Source: Flavihumibacter sp. ZG627 (GTDB lineage: Bacteria > Bacteroidota > Bacteroidia > Chitinophagales > Chitinophagaceae). From it: 64,000 nt of DNA. Location of the stretch: NCBI RefSeq assembly GCF_000814325.1, contig NZ_JPHF01000001.1, forward strand, positions 124,001-188,000, read 5' to 3'. Both the position numbers and the translations under genes were made by a program. Shown piece by piece: positions 25,062-34,289 of the stretch; position 1 is the first letter of the stretch, and the number at the start of each line of letters is the position of its first letter. The notes under the pieces are model-generated. The model did not search any database, was not told the origin of the DNA, and worked only from the letters and a program-made list of their open reading frames with translations.

Positions 25062-26117
25062 ATGAAGGAATACCTGCATTATACTGTTGAGGAACTGAGT
25101 CTTGATAAAGATTTTATCAACTGGGTGAGATTCGGCACAAATGATGATTACTGGACGGGTTTACTTTTTGCCTTTCCAAGGAAGGCTGCGCATATTGCGG
25201 AGGCGAGGAAGATCGTGGAAAGTTTTCAGCCCATTGAAATGCCGCTAAGCGAAGTGATGGTGGAAGTGGAAGTATCGAAACTGATGAATGCCATCTCCGC
25301 AGAGAAGTCCATTCCAAAGCCTGGTAAAAAACGCTCAGGGAGGTGGTTATTCCTTACGGCCCTGGCAGCTGCGGCGATACTGGTTTTTGCTATTACTTTT
25401 TATGTTCCCGTTCCCAATAATTCCCGCGAATCTTATTCAGCCCGTACCGCGCAGCGTAAACTGGTTGAGCATTTCAACAGTTCTGATTCTGCACTGAACT
25501 TCAGCCTGCCCGATGGAAGCACCATAAAACTCTCTCCTGGCAGCCGTTTCAGCTATGCTACCCGCTTTAATGATTCTGCTAACCGTGATGTATTCCTTTC
25601 CGGCGAGGCTGCTTTCGATGTGGCTAAAAACCCGCGTAAACCATTCCGGGTTTTCAGCAATGAGATCGTTACCAAAGTACTTGGAACAAGTTTTATCATC
25701 CGCTCTTTCGATAATGAAAATGATATAAATGTATCCGTTCTCACCGGCAAGGTGAATGTTTTTAAGGAAGGCGAAAATGGTGTTCTGCTTACTGCCAACC
25801 AGCAGGCTGTTTACCATAAGGATAGAAAGAGCATGACGAAAAAACTCAACGAAAAACCAGTCATCATATCGCCAGCTATCAGCAATATCAATATGGTGTT
25901 TGAAGATGCTCCTGTTACGCAAATTCTTGCCTTGCTGAGGCAGGCATACGGTATCAATATCAGCTATGACAGCAGTATACTTTCTTCTTGTACTATTACC
26001 GCCGACCTCAGTGACGAATCGATCTATAAAAAACTTGACCTGGTTTGCAGGGCCATTAACGCTGAATATGAAGTGATCGATTCGGAGGTATTTATAACTG
26101 CAAAAGAATGTAACTAA
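25062..26117 (+). CDS. FecR-domain anti-sigma factor (with DUF4974 tail)
   Basis: A 351-residue single-pass membrane protein. The N-terminal cytoplasmic part (about 85 residues) should bind the sigma factor. A transmembrane helix follows ([21 protein letters not shown]). The periplasmic FecR domain reads [62 protein letters not shown] and [11 protein letters not shown]. The C-terminal DUF4974 segment is [30 protein letters not shown]. It relays the signal from the SusC STN domain to the sigma factor encoded just upstream. Confidence 0.93.
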   Translation: [351 protein letters not shown]

Positions 26118-26177
26118 TTACCAAAACAAAAACGACTGCCACCATGAATAACGATAGCTCCTGATAATAAAAAAGAA

Positions 26178-26204
26178 ACCGGCCTTGCTGCGAACAAGTC
26201 CGGT
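26178..26204 (+). promoter_or_regulatory. Leader hairpin upstream of susC-like gene
   Basis: ACCGG-c-CTTG pairs with CAAG-t-CCGGT around a 7-base loop (CTGCGAA), 79 bases before the SusC start. An A-rich stretch, not a T-run, adjoins it on the left, so it is not a simple rightward terminator. It may be a leader element of the SusC transcript or a FecR terminator. Confidence 0.4.
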
Positions 26205-26282
26205 CTCAATACCCACGCCCCTCGTTTTGAAGGCAAGGAGGCATTTGTCGATCAACTAATTGTTAAACCGAAGTTTAAAGTT

Positions 26283-29200
26283 ATGCAATATTCAAGTTGT
26301 CCGAAAGGGCTAATCTTTCATTGTATGAGAATTGGAGTATTACCCATCATGATGATCTTTCTTTTTGCCGGTCTTGGTTATGCCAACAGTACTAGCGGAC
26401 AGAATATCACCGATAAGAAGATCAGCCTGCAGGTTGAAAAAACCGAGCTGAAGAAAGTACTCAGCCAGATCGGTCTCAAAGCCGATGTGAAATTTATTTA
26501 CAGTCCCCAGCGTATCCCCAGTAAATCAAAAATAACCCTCGCTGCCCGTGAGGAAAAACTGGGCGATATATTAGCACGCCTTTTCGGCCCTTTCGGTGTT
26601 CAATATGAAGTGGATGGTAACCAGATCATCCTCACCCGTAATGAACTTTCACCGGCACGAACCTTTAATGGAAACCCGGAATTCAGTCTGCTGAGTGATA
26701 TTGCTGCACCAACCAGGCTTATCAAGGGTAAGGTTACCGATGATTCTACCGGGCAGGTTCTTGCCGGTGTGAGCGTCAAGATCAATGGTACTGAAAAAGG
26801 AACCTATACCAATAACGATGGTGAATTCTTCCTCGAGGTTCCTGACAACAATGCCGTGTTACTGATTTCTTTTGTGGGCTATGAAACGATAGAACTGAAA
26901 ACAGAGAATCTCACCAATTACAATATTTCCCTGAAGCCCGTCAACAAGATCATGGAAGAAGCGGTGGTGGTTGGTTTTGGTAAGCAGAAGAAGATCAGCG
27001 TGGTAGGATCACAGGCCACCGTTAAGCCTGCTGAACTTAAACTACCCGTCCGCGATCTTACCAACGCCCTGGCAGGAAGACTCGCCGGCGTGGTTGCCGT
27101 TCAACGTAGTGGTGAACCAGGTTATGATGCAGCATCAATCTATATCCGCGGTATCGCCACTTTCGCTTCAAGTCCGCAGAGCCCATTGCTTGTAGTTGAC
27201 GGAGTTCCCGATCGTTCTATCAACAATATAGATCCTGAAGATATAGAGAGTTTCACCATCCTTAAAGATGCATCCGCAACTGCAGTTTATGGTACCCGTG
27301 GGGCAAATGGAGTTATCCTCGTTAATACAAAAAAAGGTAAGGCTGGTAAGGCACAGATCAATGTGGAAGTAAACCAGGCTATTTCCAGTTTTACCCAGCT
27401 TCCGAAATTTGCCAATGCAGAAGAGTTCATGACCATGTACAATGAGGGACTCACCATGCGCGGCCGTACAGCACAGTATACACCCGAAACCATCCAGAAA
27501 CATGTTGATAAGGTTGATCCCGAACTCTATCCTGATGTAAACTGGTTTGATGAGATGTTCAATAAGTATGGTCGCAGTACCAGGGCCAACGTGAATGTTA
27601 CAGGTGGATCAGCAAATGCTAATTATTATATCTCCGCTGGTTATTATGGTGAAGTGGGATTGTTCAAACGTGATAAAGTTCAATCATACAACTCAACGCT
27701 TAAATATGAGCGTTATAATTTTACTTCTAACGTAAATGTTGACCTTACTAAAACCACCAAACTTGAGCTGGGTGTGAATGGTTTCATAACCAATGGAAAT
27801 TATCCCGGTATTGGAACACCTACTTTATTCTACTATGCTACAGCAACTCCGCCACATACAGTGCCAACCATGTACTCCAATGGGCAGTTGCCAAAAGTTG
27901 GTGGTGCTACACCGAGTCCATACGGATTGCTAACCAGCAGCGGTTATGCAACAGAGTTCAGTAATACGGTGCGTAGTAATATTCGTCTCAAACAGGATCT
28001 CGGATTTCTGCTCAAAGGTTTATCCGCAACTTCCATGTTTGCCTTTGATAACTATGCATTCAGCAACCTAAACCGTACACGTACCCTTCCAACCTACCTC
28101 GCAACAGGTCGCGACGCAGATGGTAATATCGTCACAAGTATGACTGATCCCGGCAATGAAGTGCTTGGCTTCGCTTCTGGCAGAATCACCAACCGTCGTT
28201 TTTATACAGAGACGGGGTTGAATTATGAGCGCGTTTTCGGTAACCATAACGTTTCCGGTATGTTGCTTTATAACCAGTCTGATTATGTAAACGGAAACGC
28301 TGATAATGTAGTGGCATCTATTCCTTTCAGGGTACGTGGATTAACAGGAAGGGCTACCTATGGATTTGATAACCGCTATTTCCTCGAAGGCAACTTCGGT
28401 TATTCAGGGTCAGAAAATTTCACGCCTAATAAACGCTATGGATTCTTTCCTTCTGTTGGTTTAGGTTGGGTTATTTCAAATGAAAAATTCTTTGATCCAC
28501 TGGCCAATGCTATTGATCATTTCAAACTTCGATTCTCTTACGGAACATCCGGTAACAGTAATACGGCACAACGTTTTCTCTTCCTCACACAAATTGGTGG
28601 CGGCGGAGGATACACTTTTGGTGAACCAGGAAGTACAGTATCCTATTCAGGTTTGCAGGAAGGCCAGGTTGGTGCTGACGTAACCTGGGAAACAGCGAAA
28701 AGGCAGAATCTGGGAATTGAGATCAATACCCTCAATAATAATCTCCAGTTGATCGTGGAACTCTTCAAGGAAAGGCGTGAAGGAATTCTGCGCCAGGCAT
28801 TCACCATTCCATATTCTTCTGGTTATCGTTTTGACAATATCCCCTATGGTAATATTGGTATCACGGAGAACAAGGGCATTGATGTAACCCTTCAATACAA
28901 TAAGTATTTCGGAAGAGATGCCTTCCTCACTTTCAGGGGTACCTTTAACTATAACCGCAATAAGGTTATACAGGATGAATTACCACCATGGCAATATCCA
29001 TGGCTTGATCTGGATGGACAGCCCATCGGTCAGCGTTTTGGCTATGTTGCACTTGGACTCTTCAAAGACTCTGCAGAGATCATGGCCTCTCCCCGTCAGG
29101 CGGGTGATGTTCGTCCGGGTGATATCAAATTCAAGGATCTCACCGGCGATGGAGTTATCAATTCTTTTGACCGTACCGCAATAGGTTTTGGTGCCATCCC

Positions 29201-29699
29201 ACGTATACTCTATGGTATCACAGTTGGAGGAGGTTATAAGGGATTTGACCTGAGTTTATTTTTCCAGGGAGCCGGGCAGGTTGATTTTAACTATGCAAGT
29301 GGTTTTGCAACACGTCCATTTGCAGAAGGAGCTACTTATGGCAATATGTATAACCTGGTTACAGACAGGTGGACCGGTGATCCAAAGGATGCCAACACCT
29401 CGCCATTCTATCCCCGCCTTTCTACCAACCAGACCGTTACCTCTAATTATAACACCAGTACCTGGTGGATAAAAAGAGCAGATTATATAAGGCTGAAGAG
29501 TGCCGAGTTCGGATATAATTTCAACCTGAACGCATTGAAGCGTTTCAGTGTGAGTAAAATGCGGTTGTTCGCCAACGGCACCAACCTGTTCACAAAGAGT
29601 AAGTGGGATGTTTGGGATCCTGAACTAGGTGACGGTAACGGCGCTGCTTACCCGAATACTTCCATGTATAATGTAGGCTTCAGAGTTAGTTTCAATTAA
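26283..29699 (+). CDS. SusC/RagA-type TonB-linked outer-membrane transporter with STN domain
   Basis: A 1138-residue outer-membrane receptor. After a signal sequence (GVLPIMMIFLFAGLGYANS) come an STN signalling domain (ISLQVEKTELKKVLSQIGLKADVKFIYSPQ... to about residue 120), a carboxypeptidase-regulatory-like domain (IKGKVTDDSTGQVLAGVSVKINGTEKGTYTNNDGEFFLEVP), the RagA signature/TonB-box region (EEAVVVGFGKQKKISVVGS), a plug and a long beta-barrel ending GFRVSFN. The STN domain ties it to the FecI/FecR pair just upstream. With the SusD partner 17 bases downstream it forms the substrate-import complex. Substrate not predictable; the metallopeptidase downstream hints at peptides or glycoproteins. 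Confidence 0.96.
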   Translation: MQYSSCPKGLIFHCMRIGVLPIMMIFLFAGLGYANSTSGQNITDKKISLQVEKTELKKVLSQIGLKADVKFIYSPQRIPSKSKITLAAREEKLGDILARLFGPFGVQYEVDGNQIILTRNELSPARTFNGNPEFSLLSDIAAPTRLIKGKVTDDSTGQVLAGVSVKINGTEKGTYTNNDGEFFLEVPDNNAVLLISFVGYETIELKTENLTNYNISLKPVNKIMEEAVVVGFGKQKKISVVGSQATVKPAELKLPVRDLTNALAGRLAGVVAVQRSGEPGYDAASIYIRGIATFASSPQSPLLVVDGVPDRSINNIDPEDIESFTILKDASATAVYGTRGANGVILVNTKKGKAGKAQINVEVNQAISSFTQLPKFANAEEFMTMYNEGLTMRGRTAQYTPETIQKHVDKVDPELYPDVNWFDEMFNKYGRSTRANVNVTGGSANANYYISAGYYGEVGLFKRDKVQSYNSTLKYERYNFTSNVNVDLTKTTKLELGVNGFITNGNYPGIGTPTLFYYATATPPHTVPTMYSNGQLPKVGGATPSPYGLLTSSGYATEFSNTVRSNIRLKQDLGFLLKGLSATSMFAFDNYAFSNLNRTRTLPTYLATGRDADGNIVTSMTDPGNEVLGFASGRITNRRFYTETGLNYERVFGNHNVSGMLLYNQSDYVNGNADNVVASIPFRVRGLTGRATYGFDNRYFLEGNFGYSGSENFTPNKRYGFFPSVGLGWVISNEKFFDPLANAIDHFKLRFSYGTSGNSNTAQRFLFLTQIGGGGGYTFGEPGSTVSYSGLQEGQVGADVTWETAKRQNLGIEINTLNNNLQLIVELFKERREGILRQAFTIPYSSGYRFDNIPYGNIGITENKGIDVTLQYNKYFGRDAFLTFRGTFNYNRNKVIQDELPPWQYPWLDLDGQPIGQRFGYVALGLFKDSAEIMASPRQAGDVRPGDIKFKDLTGDGVINSFDRTAIGFGAIPRILYGITVGGGYKGFDLSLFFQGAGQVDFNYASGFATRPFAEGATYGNMYNLVTDRWTGDPKDANTSPFYPRLSTNQTVTSNYNTSTWWIKRADYIRLKSAEFGYNFNLNALKRFSVSKMRLFANGTNLFTKSKWDVWDPELGDGNGAAYPNTSMYNVGFRVSFN

Positions 29700-29715
29700 T
29701 TAAAATCTTCTTTCA

Positions 29716-31533
29716 ATGAGAAATTCATTCAGGCAATATATTGTTGCAGCATTTGCAGCATCCATCCTGCTCATAGCAAGCGGATGTAAGAAAGATTATC
29801 TCGATACGGTTCCGGATAATATCACCACACTCGACAATGTTTTTACCAACAGGATCATGAGTGAGCAGTGGCTCGCGAGGATCTACAACCGTGTTCCTGA
29901 TCCATGGGACCAGCCATATACCACGCAGTGGTCGGGCATGACAGATGAGGTGGATTATACCTGGATCGCCCTCCCCATGAATAATGGAGCGCTCGTTCCG
30001 GATGGTACCGCCAGGCTTTGGAACAGCTATTATGAATCGATCCGCATGGCGGCCATCTTCCTGGAGAATATTGACCGCAACAAGGAACTCCTTGATGTGA
30101 GCAATGGCGCACAACTTGTTCAGCAGTATAAGGGTGAAGCACGTTTTCTACGAGCCTATTATTATTTCCAGTTGATGAAGATATATGGTCCGGTTGTGTT
30201 GATGGGTGAAAATGCCGGAACAGTATCAACTGATTACCAGATACCGAGAAGCAAATGGGATGAATGTGTTGCCTATGTTATAGCAGAAATGGATAAGGCA
30301 AAAGCTGATGTTCCGGATGCGCATATTAACAGTAGTGGTACTCCTGACCTGGTACAAACAGGACGGATCACAAAAGGTATCGTTGCAGCAGTACAATCAC
30401 AAGTATTATTGTTTAGTGCGAGTCCACTATATAACGGCAATTCAGAAATGGGTGATTTCAAGAATCTGGATGGCAGCCCGCTGATCAATTCTACTTTCGA
30501 TAAAGAAAAGTGGAAGAAGGCAGCAGATGCCGCAAAGGCGGTGATAGATATGAATAAGTGGAGCCTCTATAAGGAAGATCATGCCGATGCTTTTCTTGCG
30601 GGCTTCAATTCTTCACGCAATCTTTTCTGGAATGGCTGGAAGCAGGAGGGCATCTGGCTAAGAACTGCCAGCAGCATGTTCTACGGCTGGGAACAACACT
30701 GTGCGCCACGCAATACACAAGGAAATGCATGGAATGGAATCGGTGTTTTCCAGGAACTGGTTGATGCATACCGCATGGAAGATGGCAAGGCTATTACCGA
30801 TGCATCATCTGCTTATACCGAAGAAGGTTTTGCACCCGCAAAGCCCGGCTTCTATGTGGATAATACAAGCAATATGTTTGTGGGCCGGGAGCCACGCTTT
30901 TATGCACATATTACTTTTAATGGAGCAACGCTGCCAACGGTTCCTAAGGCCGGACAAACATATGTTGGCTTTTTCTTCAGTGTCAATTCAGGCAAGCAGG
31001 GTGCTCCACGCGACTGGCCTAAAACAGGTTATACTGCTCGTAAGAATATTCATCCAAGCTCACAGTTCAATCCGGTTACTTCAGTTGGAAGACCAGCAAT
31101 GCTGATAAGACTTGCGGAGATATATCTCAACTATGCAGAAGCATTGAATGAATACCAGCCGGGTCATGCCGATATCCTGGTATATCTGAACAAAGTAAGG
31201 CAGCGTGCAGGATTGCCAGCACTGGAATCAGGTCTTTCACAGGATGAGTTGCGTAATCATATCCGTATGGAAAGAAGGGTGGAACTTTCGTTTGAAAATC
31301 ACCGCTATTTTGATGTACGCCGGTGGAAAGTGGCCGATCAGGCTGAATATCACCAGGGTGGACCATTCTACGGTATGAACATGGATAAGGGAACATCACT
31401 TGGCAATGTGGAGTTCCACCAGCGAACTGTTGTACTGACGCGTTCATCATGGGACAGGAGGAATTATTTCTGGCCCGTTCCCCAGGCTGATATTGATCGC
31501 AATAAGCAACTGGTACAATTCCCCGGTTATTAA
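29716..31533 (+). CDS. SusD/RagB-family substrate-binding lipoprotein
   Basis: A 605-residue outer-membrane lipoprotein with lipobox in FAASILLIASGCKKDYLD, an N-terminal SusD-like domain (NRIMSEQWLARIYNRVPD), TPR-like helices (QYKGEARFLRAYYYFQLMKIYGPVVLM) and the C-terminal RagB motif region (RPAMLIRLAEIYLNYAEALNEY, LPALESGLSQDELRNHIRMERRVELSFENHRYFDVRRWK). It caps the SusC transporter and captures substrate. The SusC gene precedes it by 16 bases and the DUF1735 lipoprotein gene follows closely. Confidence 0.96.
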   Translation: MRNSFRQYIVAAFAASILLIASGCKKDYLDTVPDNITTLDNVFTNRIMSEQWLARIYNRVPDPWDQPYTTQWSGMTDEVDYTWIALPMNNGALVPDGTARLWNSYYESIRMAAIFLENIDRNKELLDVSNGAQLVQQYKGEARFLRAYYYFQLMKIYGPVVLMGENAGTVSTDYQIPRSKWDECVAYVIAEMDKAKADVPDAHINSSGTPDLVQTGRITKGIVAAVQSQVLLFSASPLYNGNSEMGDFKNLDGSPLINSTFDKEKWKKAADAAKAVIDMNKWSLYKEDHADAFLAGFNSSRNLFWNGWKQEGIWLRTASSMFYGWEQHCAPRNTQGNAWNGIGVFQELVDAYRMEDGKAITDASSAYTEEGFAPAKPGFYVDNTSNMFVGREPRFYAHITFNGATLPTVPKAGQTYVGFFFSVNSGKQGAPRDWPKTGYTARKNIHPSSQFNPVTSVGRPAMLIRLAEIYLNYAEALNEYQPGHADILVYLNKVRQRAGLPALESGLSQDELRNHIRMERRVELSFENHRYFDVRRWKVADQAEYHQGGPFYGMNMDKGTSLGNVEFHQRTVVLTRSSWDRRNYFWPVPQADIDRNKQLVQFPGY

Positions 31534-31568
31534 TGAGTAGAACAATCTTTATTATTAAAAAAATTACC

Positions 31569-32537
31569 ATGAGATTTCATACCAATATATTGGTGCTGGC
31601 AGGATCTGTTCTCTCGCTGCTATCCTCTTGCACCAAAGACCCGCTCTATATGGAGCGCACGGATTCAAAAGAGAATGTGGTCATTTTCCTGAAGCAGGCC
31701 ACAACACAATCTGTCGACCTCCAGCTTTTCCCTTTTGTTGATGAAGCCAGAACACTTACTTTAAATGCTGGTTTCGGTGCAATAGGATATCCCAACAGCA
31801 ATGTCACCATTAAGCTCGATGTTGATACAAAGGCATTTGACAGTGTAAACGCTATTCGCACAGCAGCGGGATTGGAACTCTACGAACCTTTCCCCGCCGA
31901 CGCTTTTGTATTTACGGATCGTGATTTAACTATTGCAGGTGGAACGCTTACCTCTAACCTTGCTTCGCTGAGTTATTATCCCAAGAAATTTGATCCTACA
32001 AAAAACTACCTGATGCCTATCAGTATAATGGATGCCTCGGGTTTTAAAGTGAATCCAAAAGCAAAGACTGCATTCCTTATTGCATCTGAACTGGCCGGGA
32101 AGCCAGCTAATACCGAAGGGTGGACTGCTGCGGCTTCTTCCGAAATGCCCGAGTATGAAAATACTGGACTGGCATCTGCTGTTCTGGATGGCAATATCAA
32201 TACCATCTGGCATTCTGTATGGTGGCCGGAAGAGCCCGCTTATCCGCACTGGATAACAGTGGATATGAAACAAGAGTATTATGTAGATAAGATAGGTATG
32301 ATACCAAGGCAGAACAATCCGAATGGCTTTTCGAAATTTAACCTGGAAGCAAGTCTGGATGGTACTAACTGGACCATGCTGCTGGAAGATACGAGCTTCG
32401 ATCCCACCAATAAAAGCCAGCAGACCTATCCGCTTACACCTGCACCATGGCGTCATTTTAAACTTACTATGACTGCAGGAAGGATGGAATGGCATAAATC
32501 TACCCATCTCGCTGAATTTATCGTGTATAAATACTGA
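31569..32537 (+). CDS. DUF1735 / discoidin-domain surface lipoprotein
   Basis: The ATG at 31569 is chosen because it places a proper lipoprotein signal (NILVLAGSVLSLLSSCTKD) at the start; an upstream ATG at 31533 overlaps the SusD stop. The N-terminal half matches DUF1735 (BT_3987-like: NVVIFLKQATTQ, YPNSNVTIKLDVD, LASLSYYPKKFDPTKNYLMPISIMDASG). The C-terminal half is an F5/8 type C (discoidin-like) carbohydrate-binding module (SAVLDGNINTIWHSVWW, YPHWITVDMKQEYYVDKIGMIPRQ, HFKLTMT). It is probably a surface glycan-binding accessory to the SusC/SusD pair. A strong terminator follows its stop. Confidence 0.85.
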   Translation: MRFHTNILVLAGSVLSLLSSCTKDPLYMERTDSKENVVIFLKQATTQSVDLQLFPFVDEARTLTLNAGFGAIGYPNSNVTIKLDVDTKAFDSVNAIRTAAGLELYEPFPADAFVFTDRDLTIAGGTLTSNLASLSYYPKKFDPTKNYLMPISIMDASGFKVNPKAKTAFLIASELAGKPANTEGWTAAASSEMPEYENTGLASAVLDGNINTIWHSVWWPEEPAYPHWITVDMKQEYYVDKIGMIPRQNNPNGFSKFNLEASLDGTNWTMLLEDTSFDPTNKSQQTYPLTPAPWRHFKLTMTAGRMEWHKSTHLAEFIVYKY

Positions 32538-32553
32538 TCGTTTGTTGAAATGC

Positions 32554-32598
32554 GCAGCAGTGTCCGGAGTCGGCAATCTTCCGGCCTGCTGCTTTTTT
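32554..32598 (+). terminator. Intrinsic terminator or attenuator after the SusC/SusD/DUF1735 operon
   Basis: GCAGCAG (32554-32560) pairs with CTGCTGC (32586-32592), with an inner CCGGA/TCCGG stem, and is followed immediately by six T (32593-32598). This is a textbook rho-independent terminator. The next gene's ATG is at 32609, only 10 bases later, so readthrough or an attenuation mechanism must be considered. Confidence 0.85.
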
Positions 32599-32608
32599 AT
32601 TCTATTTT

Positions 32609-34222
32609 ATGAAGCCATTATTTTTTCGTCTATACATCATATTGGTCTGCATCCTTTTTGCGGCATGTTCCAAATCTGTTACAACTGCAGGCCCTGTAGA
32701 TCCACCCGTTACGCCGCTGCCCGCACCGCCACCCGTTAGTTATGATTATAAATCCGACTATGCCTATAACCTGAACGTAGTGTATTTCGTTCCCAATGAT
32801 GTTGTGGAGCCGGCAGAGTACCACCGCAGGCTCAGTGAAATACTGCTGCAGGCACAATCATTTTTCGGGGACGAGATGCAACGCAATGGCTACGGCAATA
32901 AAAGTTTCGGGCTCCTGAAGGATGAAATAAAAAAGCGGGTACAGCTTATCGTTATAAAGGGTAAGCAGGGTCGCTCAGCCTATCCTTATGAAGGAGGCGC
33001 CAATGCGGTCATGAATGAGATCAATTCATTCCGTGCGGCCAACGCATCGATGTTCAGTAGTGATCATTATCTCGTGATTTTACCCGCCACACAATATGAT
33101 GCTAATGGCGAACCCGGTGGTGTGCCATTTTATGGACTTGGTAAATTTTGTTTTGCCCTTGACTATGCCGAACAGGATATTAAATACCTCGGAACTGGCG
33201 GTGTGTTAGGTACCCGTGCAGTGAAATGGATCGGCGGCATGATCCATGAACTGGGCCACGGCCTTAACCTCCCGCACAATTGCCAGAAAGTTTCTGAAGG
33301 CGCCAGTCTGGGTATGGCGCTCATGTGGGCGGGTAATAGTACCTGGGGTGTTTCCAAAACATTTCTCACTGCTGCGGATTGTGCTGTGTTGAATGTGAAC
33401 CAGGTTTTCAGCAAAGAGAAGAAGGCGTTTTATGGCGAAAAGAATGCTTCAATTAAAAGGATTCATGCAAGTTATGATGATGTAAAGCAATCGATCATTG
33501 TGAAAGGAATATTTGCGAGCAACGAAACGGTTACTGATATTCTATATTATAACGATCCCAATGTAAACAATGAAGGCATCGGTGTGAATCGCGATTACAA
33601 TGCTGTTGCGTGGACGAGTAAGCCAATTGGTACCGATAGTTTTTATGTAGAGATGCCGGTCGCTGAATTACAATACAAAACCAATGAAGTTTATGAACTG
33701 AAAGTGAAGCTGGCATTGTCTAATGGCCTGATTCGGGAAACGATCTATCCTTACAGTTTTGTGAATGGAATACCCCGGCTTGAATTCAGCACGCGCGATG
33801 AGTTAAGCAAGGAGGGATGGAGTATCGCATCGTTCAGCTCTGAAGAAACTGCCAGTGAAAATGGCGCCGTAACAAATCTTATTGATGGAGATTTAAGCAG
33901 CTACTGGCATTCGCGTTGGTCTACCAATGCAGCCGTGTATCCCCATGAGATCGTTATTAAAACTGGAGAAAATATTGTGGCTGCAGGGTTCAGCATTGCG
34001 CAGCGGCCAGGCCTTGCGAGGGCGGTAAAGGATTTGGAGTTATTAATTAGCCTGGATGGAATAAGTTACCAGTCTGCCGGGGTTTCCCGGTTAGCTAATA
34101 GCAGCGGCTTGCAATACTTTTCTTTTGCTGCACCGCAAACAGTGAAGTATATCAAACTTATTGCCCGTTCAAGTTGGGATGGTGAGAAGTTTGCATCGTT
34201 GGGTGAGTTTGGTTTGTTCTGA
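32609..34222 (+). CDS. Lipoprotein with zincin-type metallopeptidase domain and C-terminal discoidin module
   Basis: A 537-residue lipoprotein (IILVCILFAACSK), with a Pro-rich linker to about residue 45. A peptidase-like domain follows, with the zinc motif HELGHGLNLPH at 213-223: His213, catalytic Glu214, His217 and third ligand His223. The spacing is that of metzincins (HExxHxxGxxH), but Asn stands in place of the conserved Gly. The C-terminal ~140 residues form an F5/8 type C module (TNLIDGDLSSYWHSRWS, PHEIVIKTGENIVAAGFSIAQRPG, VKYIKLIARSSW) resembling that of the upstream DUF1735 protein. It is probably surface-exposed, cleaving proteins or glycoproteins for the SusC/SusD system. Its start lies just after the terminator hairpin. 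The exact peptidase family is unrecognised. Confidence 0.75.
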   Translation: MKPLFFRLYIILVCILFAACSKSVTTAGPVDPPVTPLPAPPPVSYDYKSDYAYNLNVVYFVPNDVVEPAEYHRRLSEILLQAQSFFGDEMQRNGYGNKSFGLLKDEIKKRVQLIVIKGKQGRSAYPYEGGANAVMNEINSFRAANASMFSSDHYLVILPATQYDANGEPGGVPFYGLGKFCFALDYAEQDIKYLGTGGVLGTRAVKWIGGMIHELGHGLNLPHNCQKVSEGASLGMALMWAGNSTWGVSKTFLTAADCAVLNVNQVFSKEKKAFYGEKNASIKRIHASYDDVKQSIIVKGIFASNETVTDILYYNDPNVNNEGIGVNRDYNAVAWTSKPIGTDSFYVEMPVAELQYKTNEVYELKVKLALSNGLIRETIYPYSFVNGIPRLEFSTRDELSKEGWSIASFSSEETASENGAVTNLIDGDLSSYWHSRWSTNAAVYPHEIVIKTGENIVAAGFSIAQRPGLARAVKDLELLISLDGISYQSAGVSRLANSSGLQYFSFAAPQTVKYIKLIARSSWDGEKFASLGEFGLF

Positions 34223-34289
34223 TTCAGGTTGTCGTTTTTGTACTATTCTTCCCATGTTTGGAAGGGTAGATTTACAAAAACATTTAACC

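Noticed and set aside
31926-32576. 216-codon antisense frame opposite the DUF1735 lipoprotein gene
   Set aside because: Shadow frame with no recognisable domain that runs through the terminator hairpin.
34161-34289. Upstream extension of the lipoprotein at 34290
   Set aside because: Overlaps the end of the metallopeptidase gene and would bury the lipoprotein signal; the ATG at 34290 is better.
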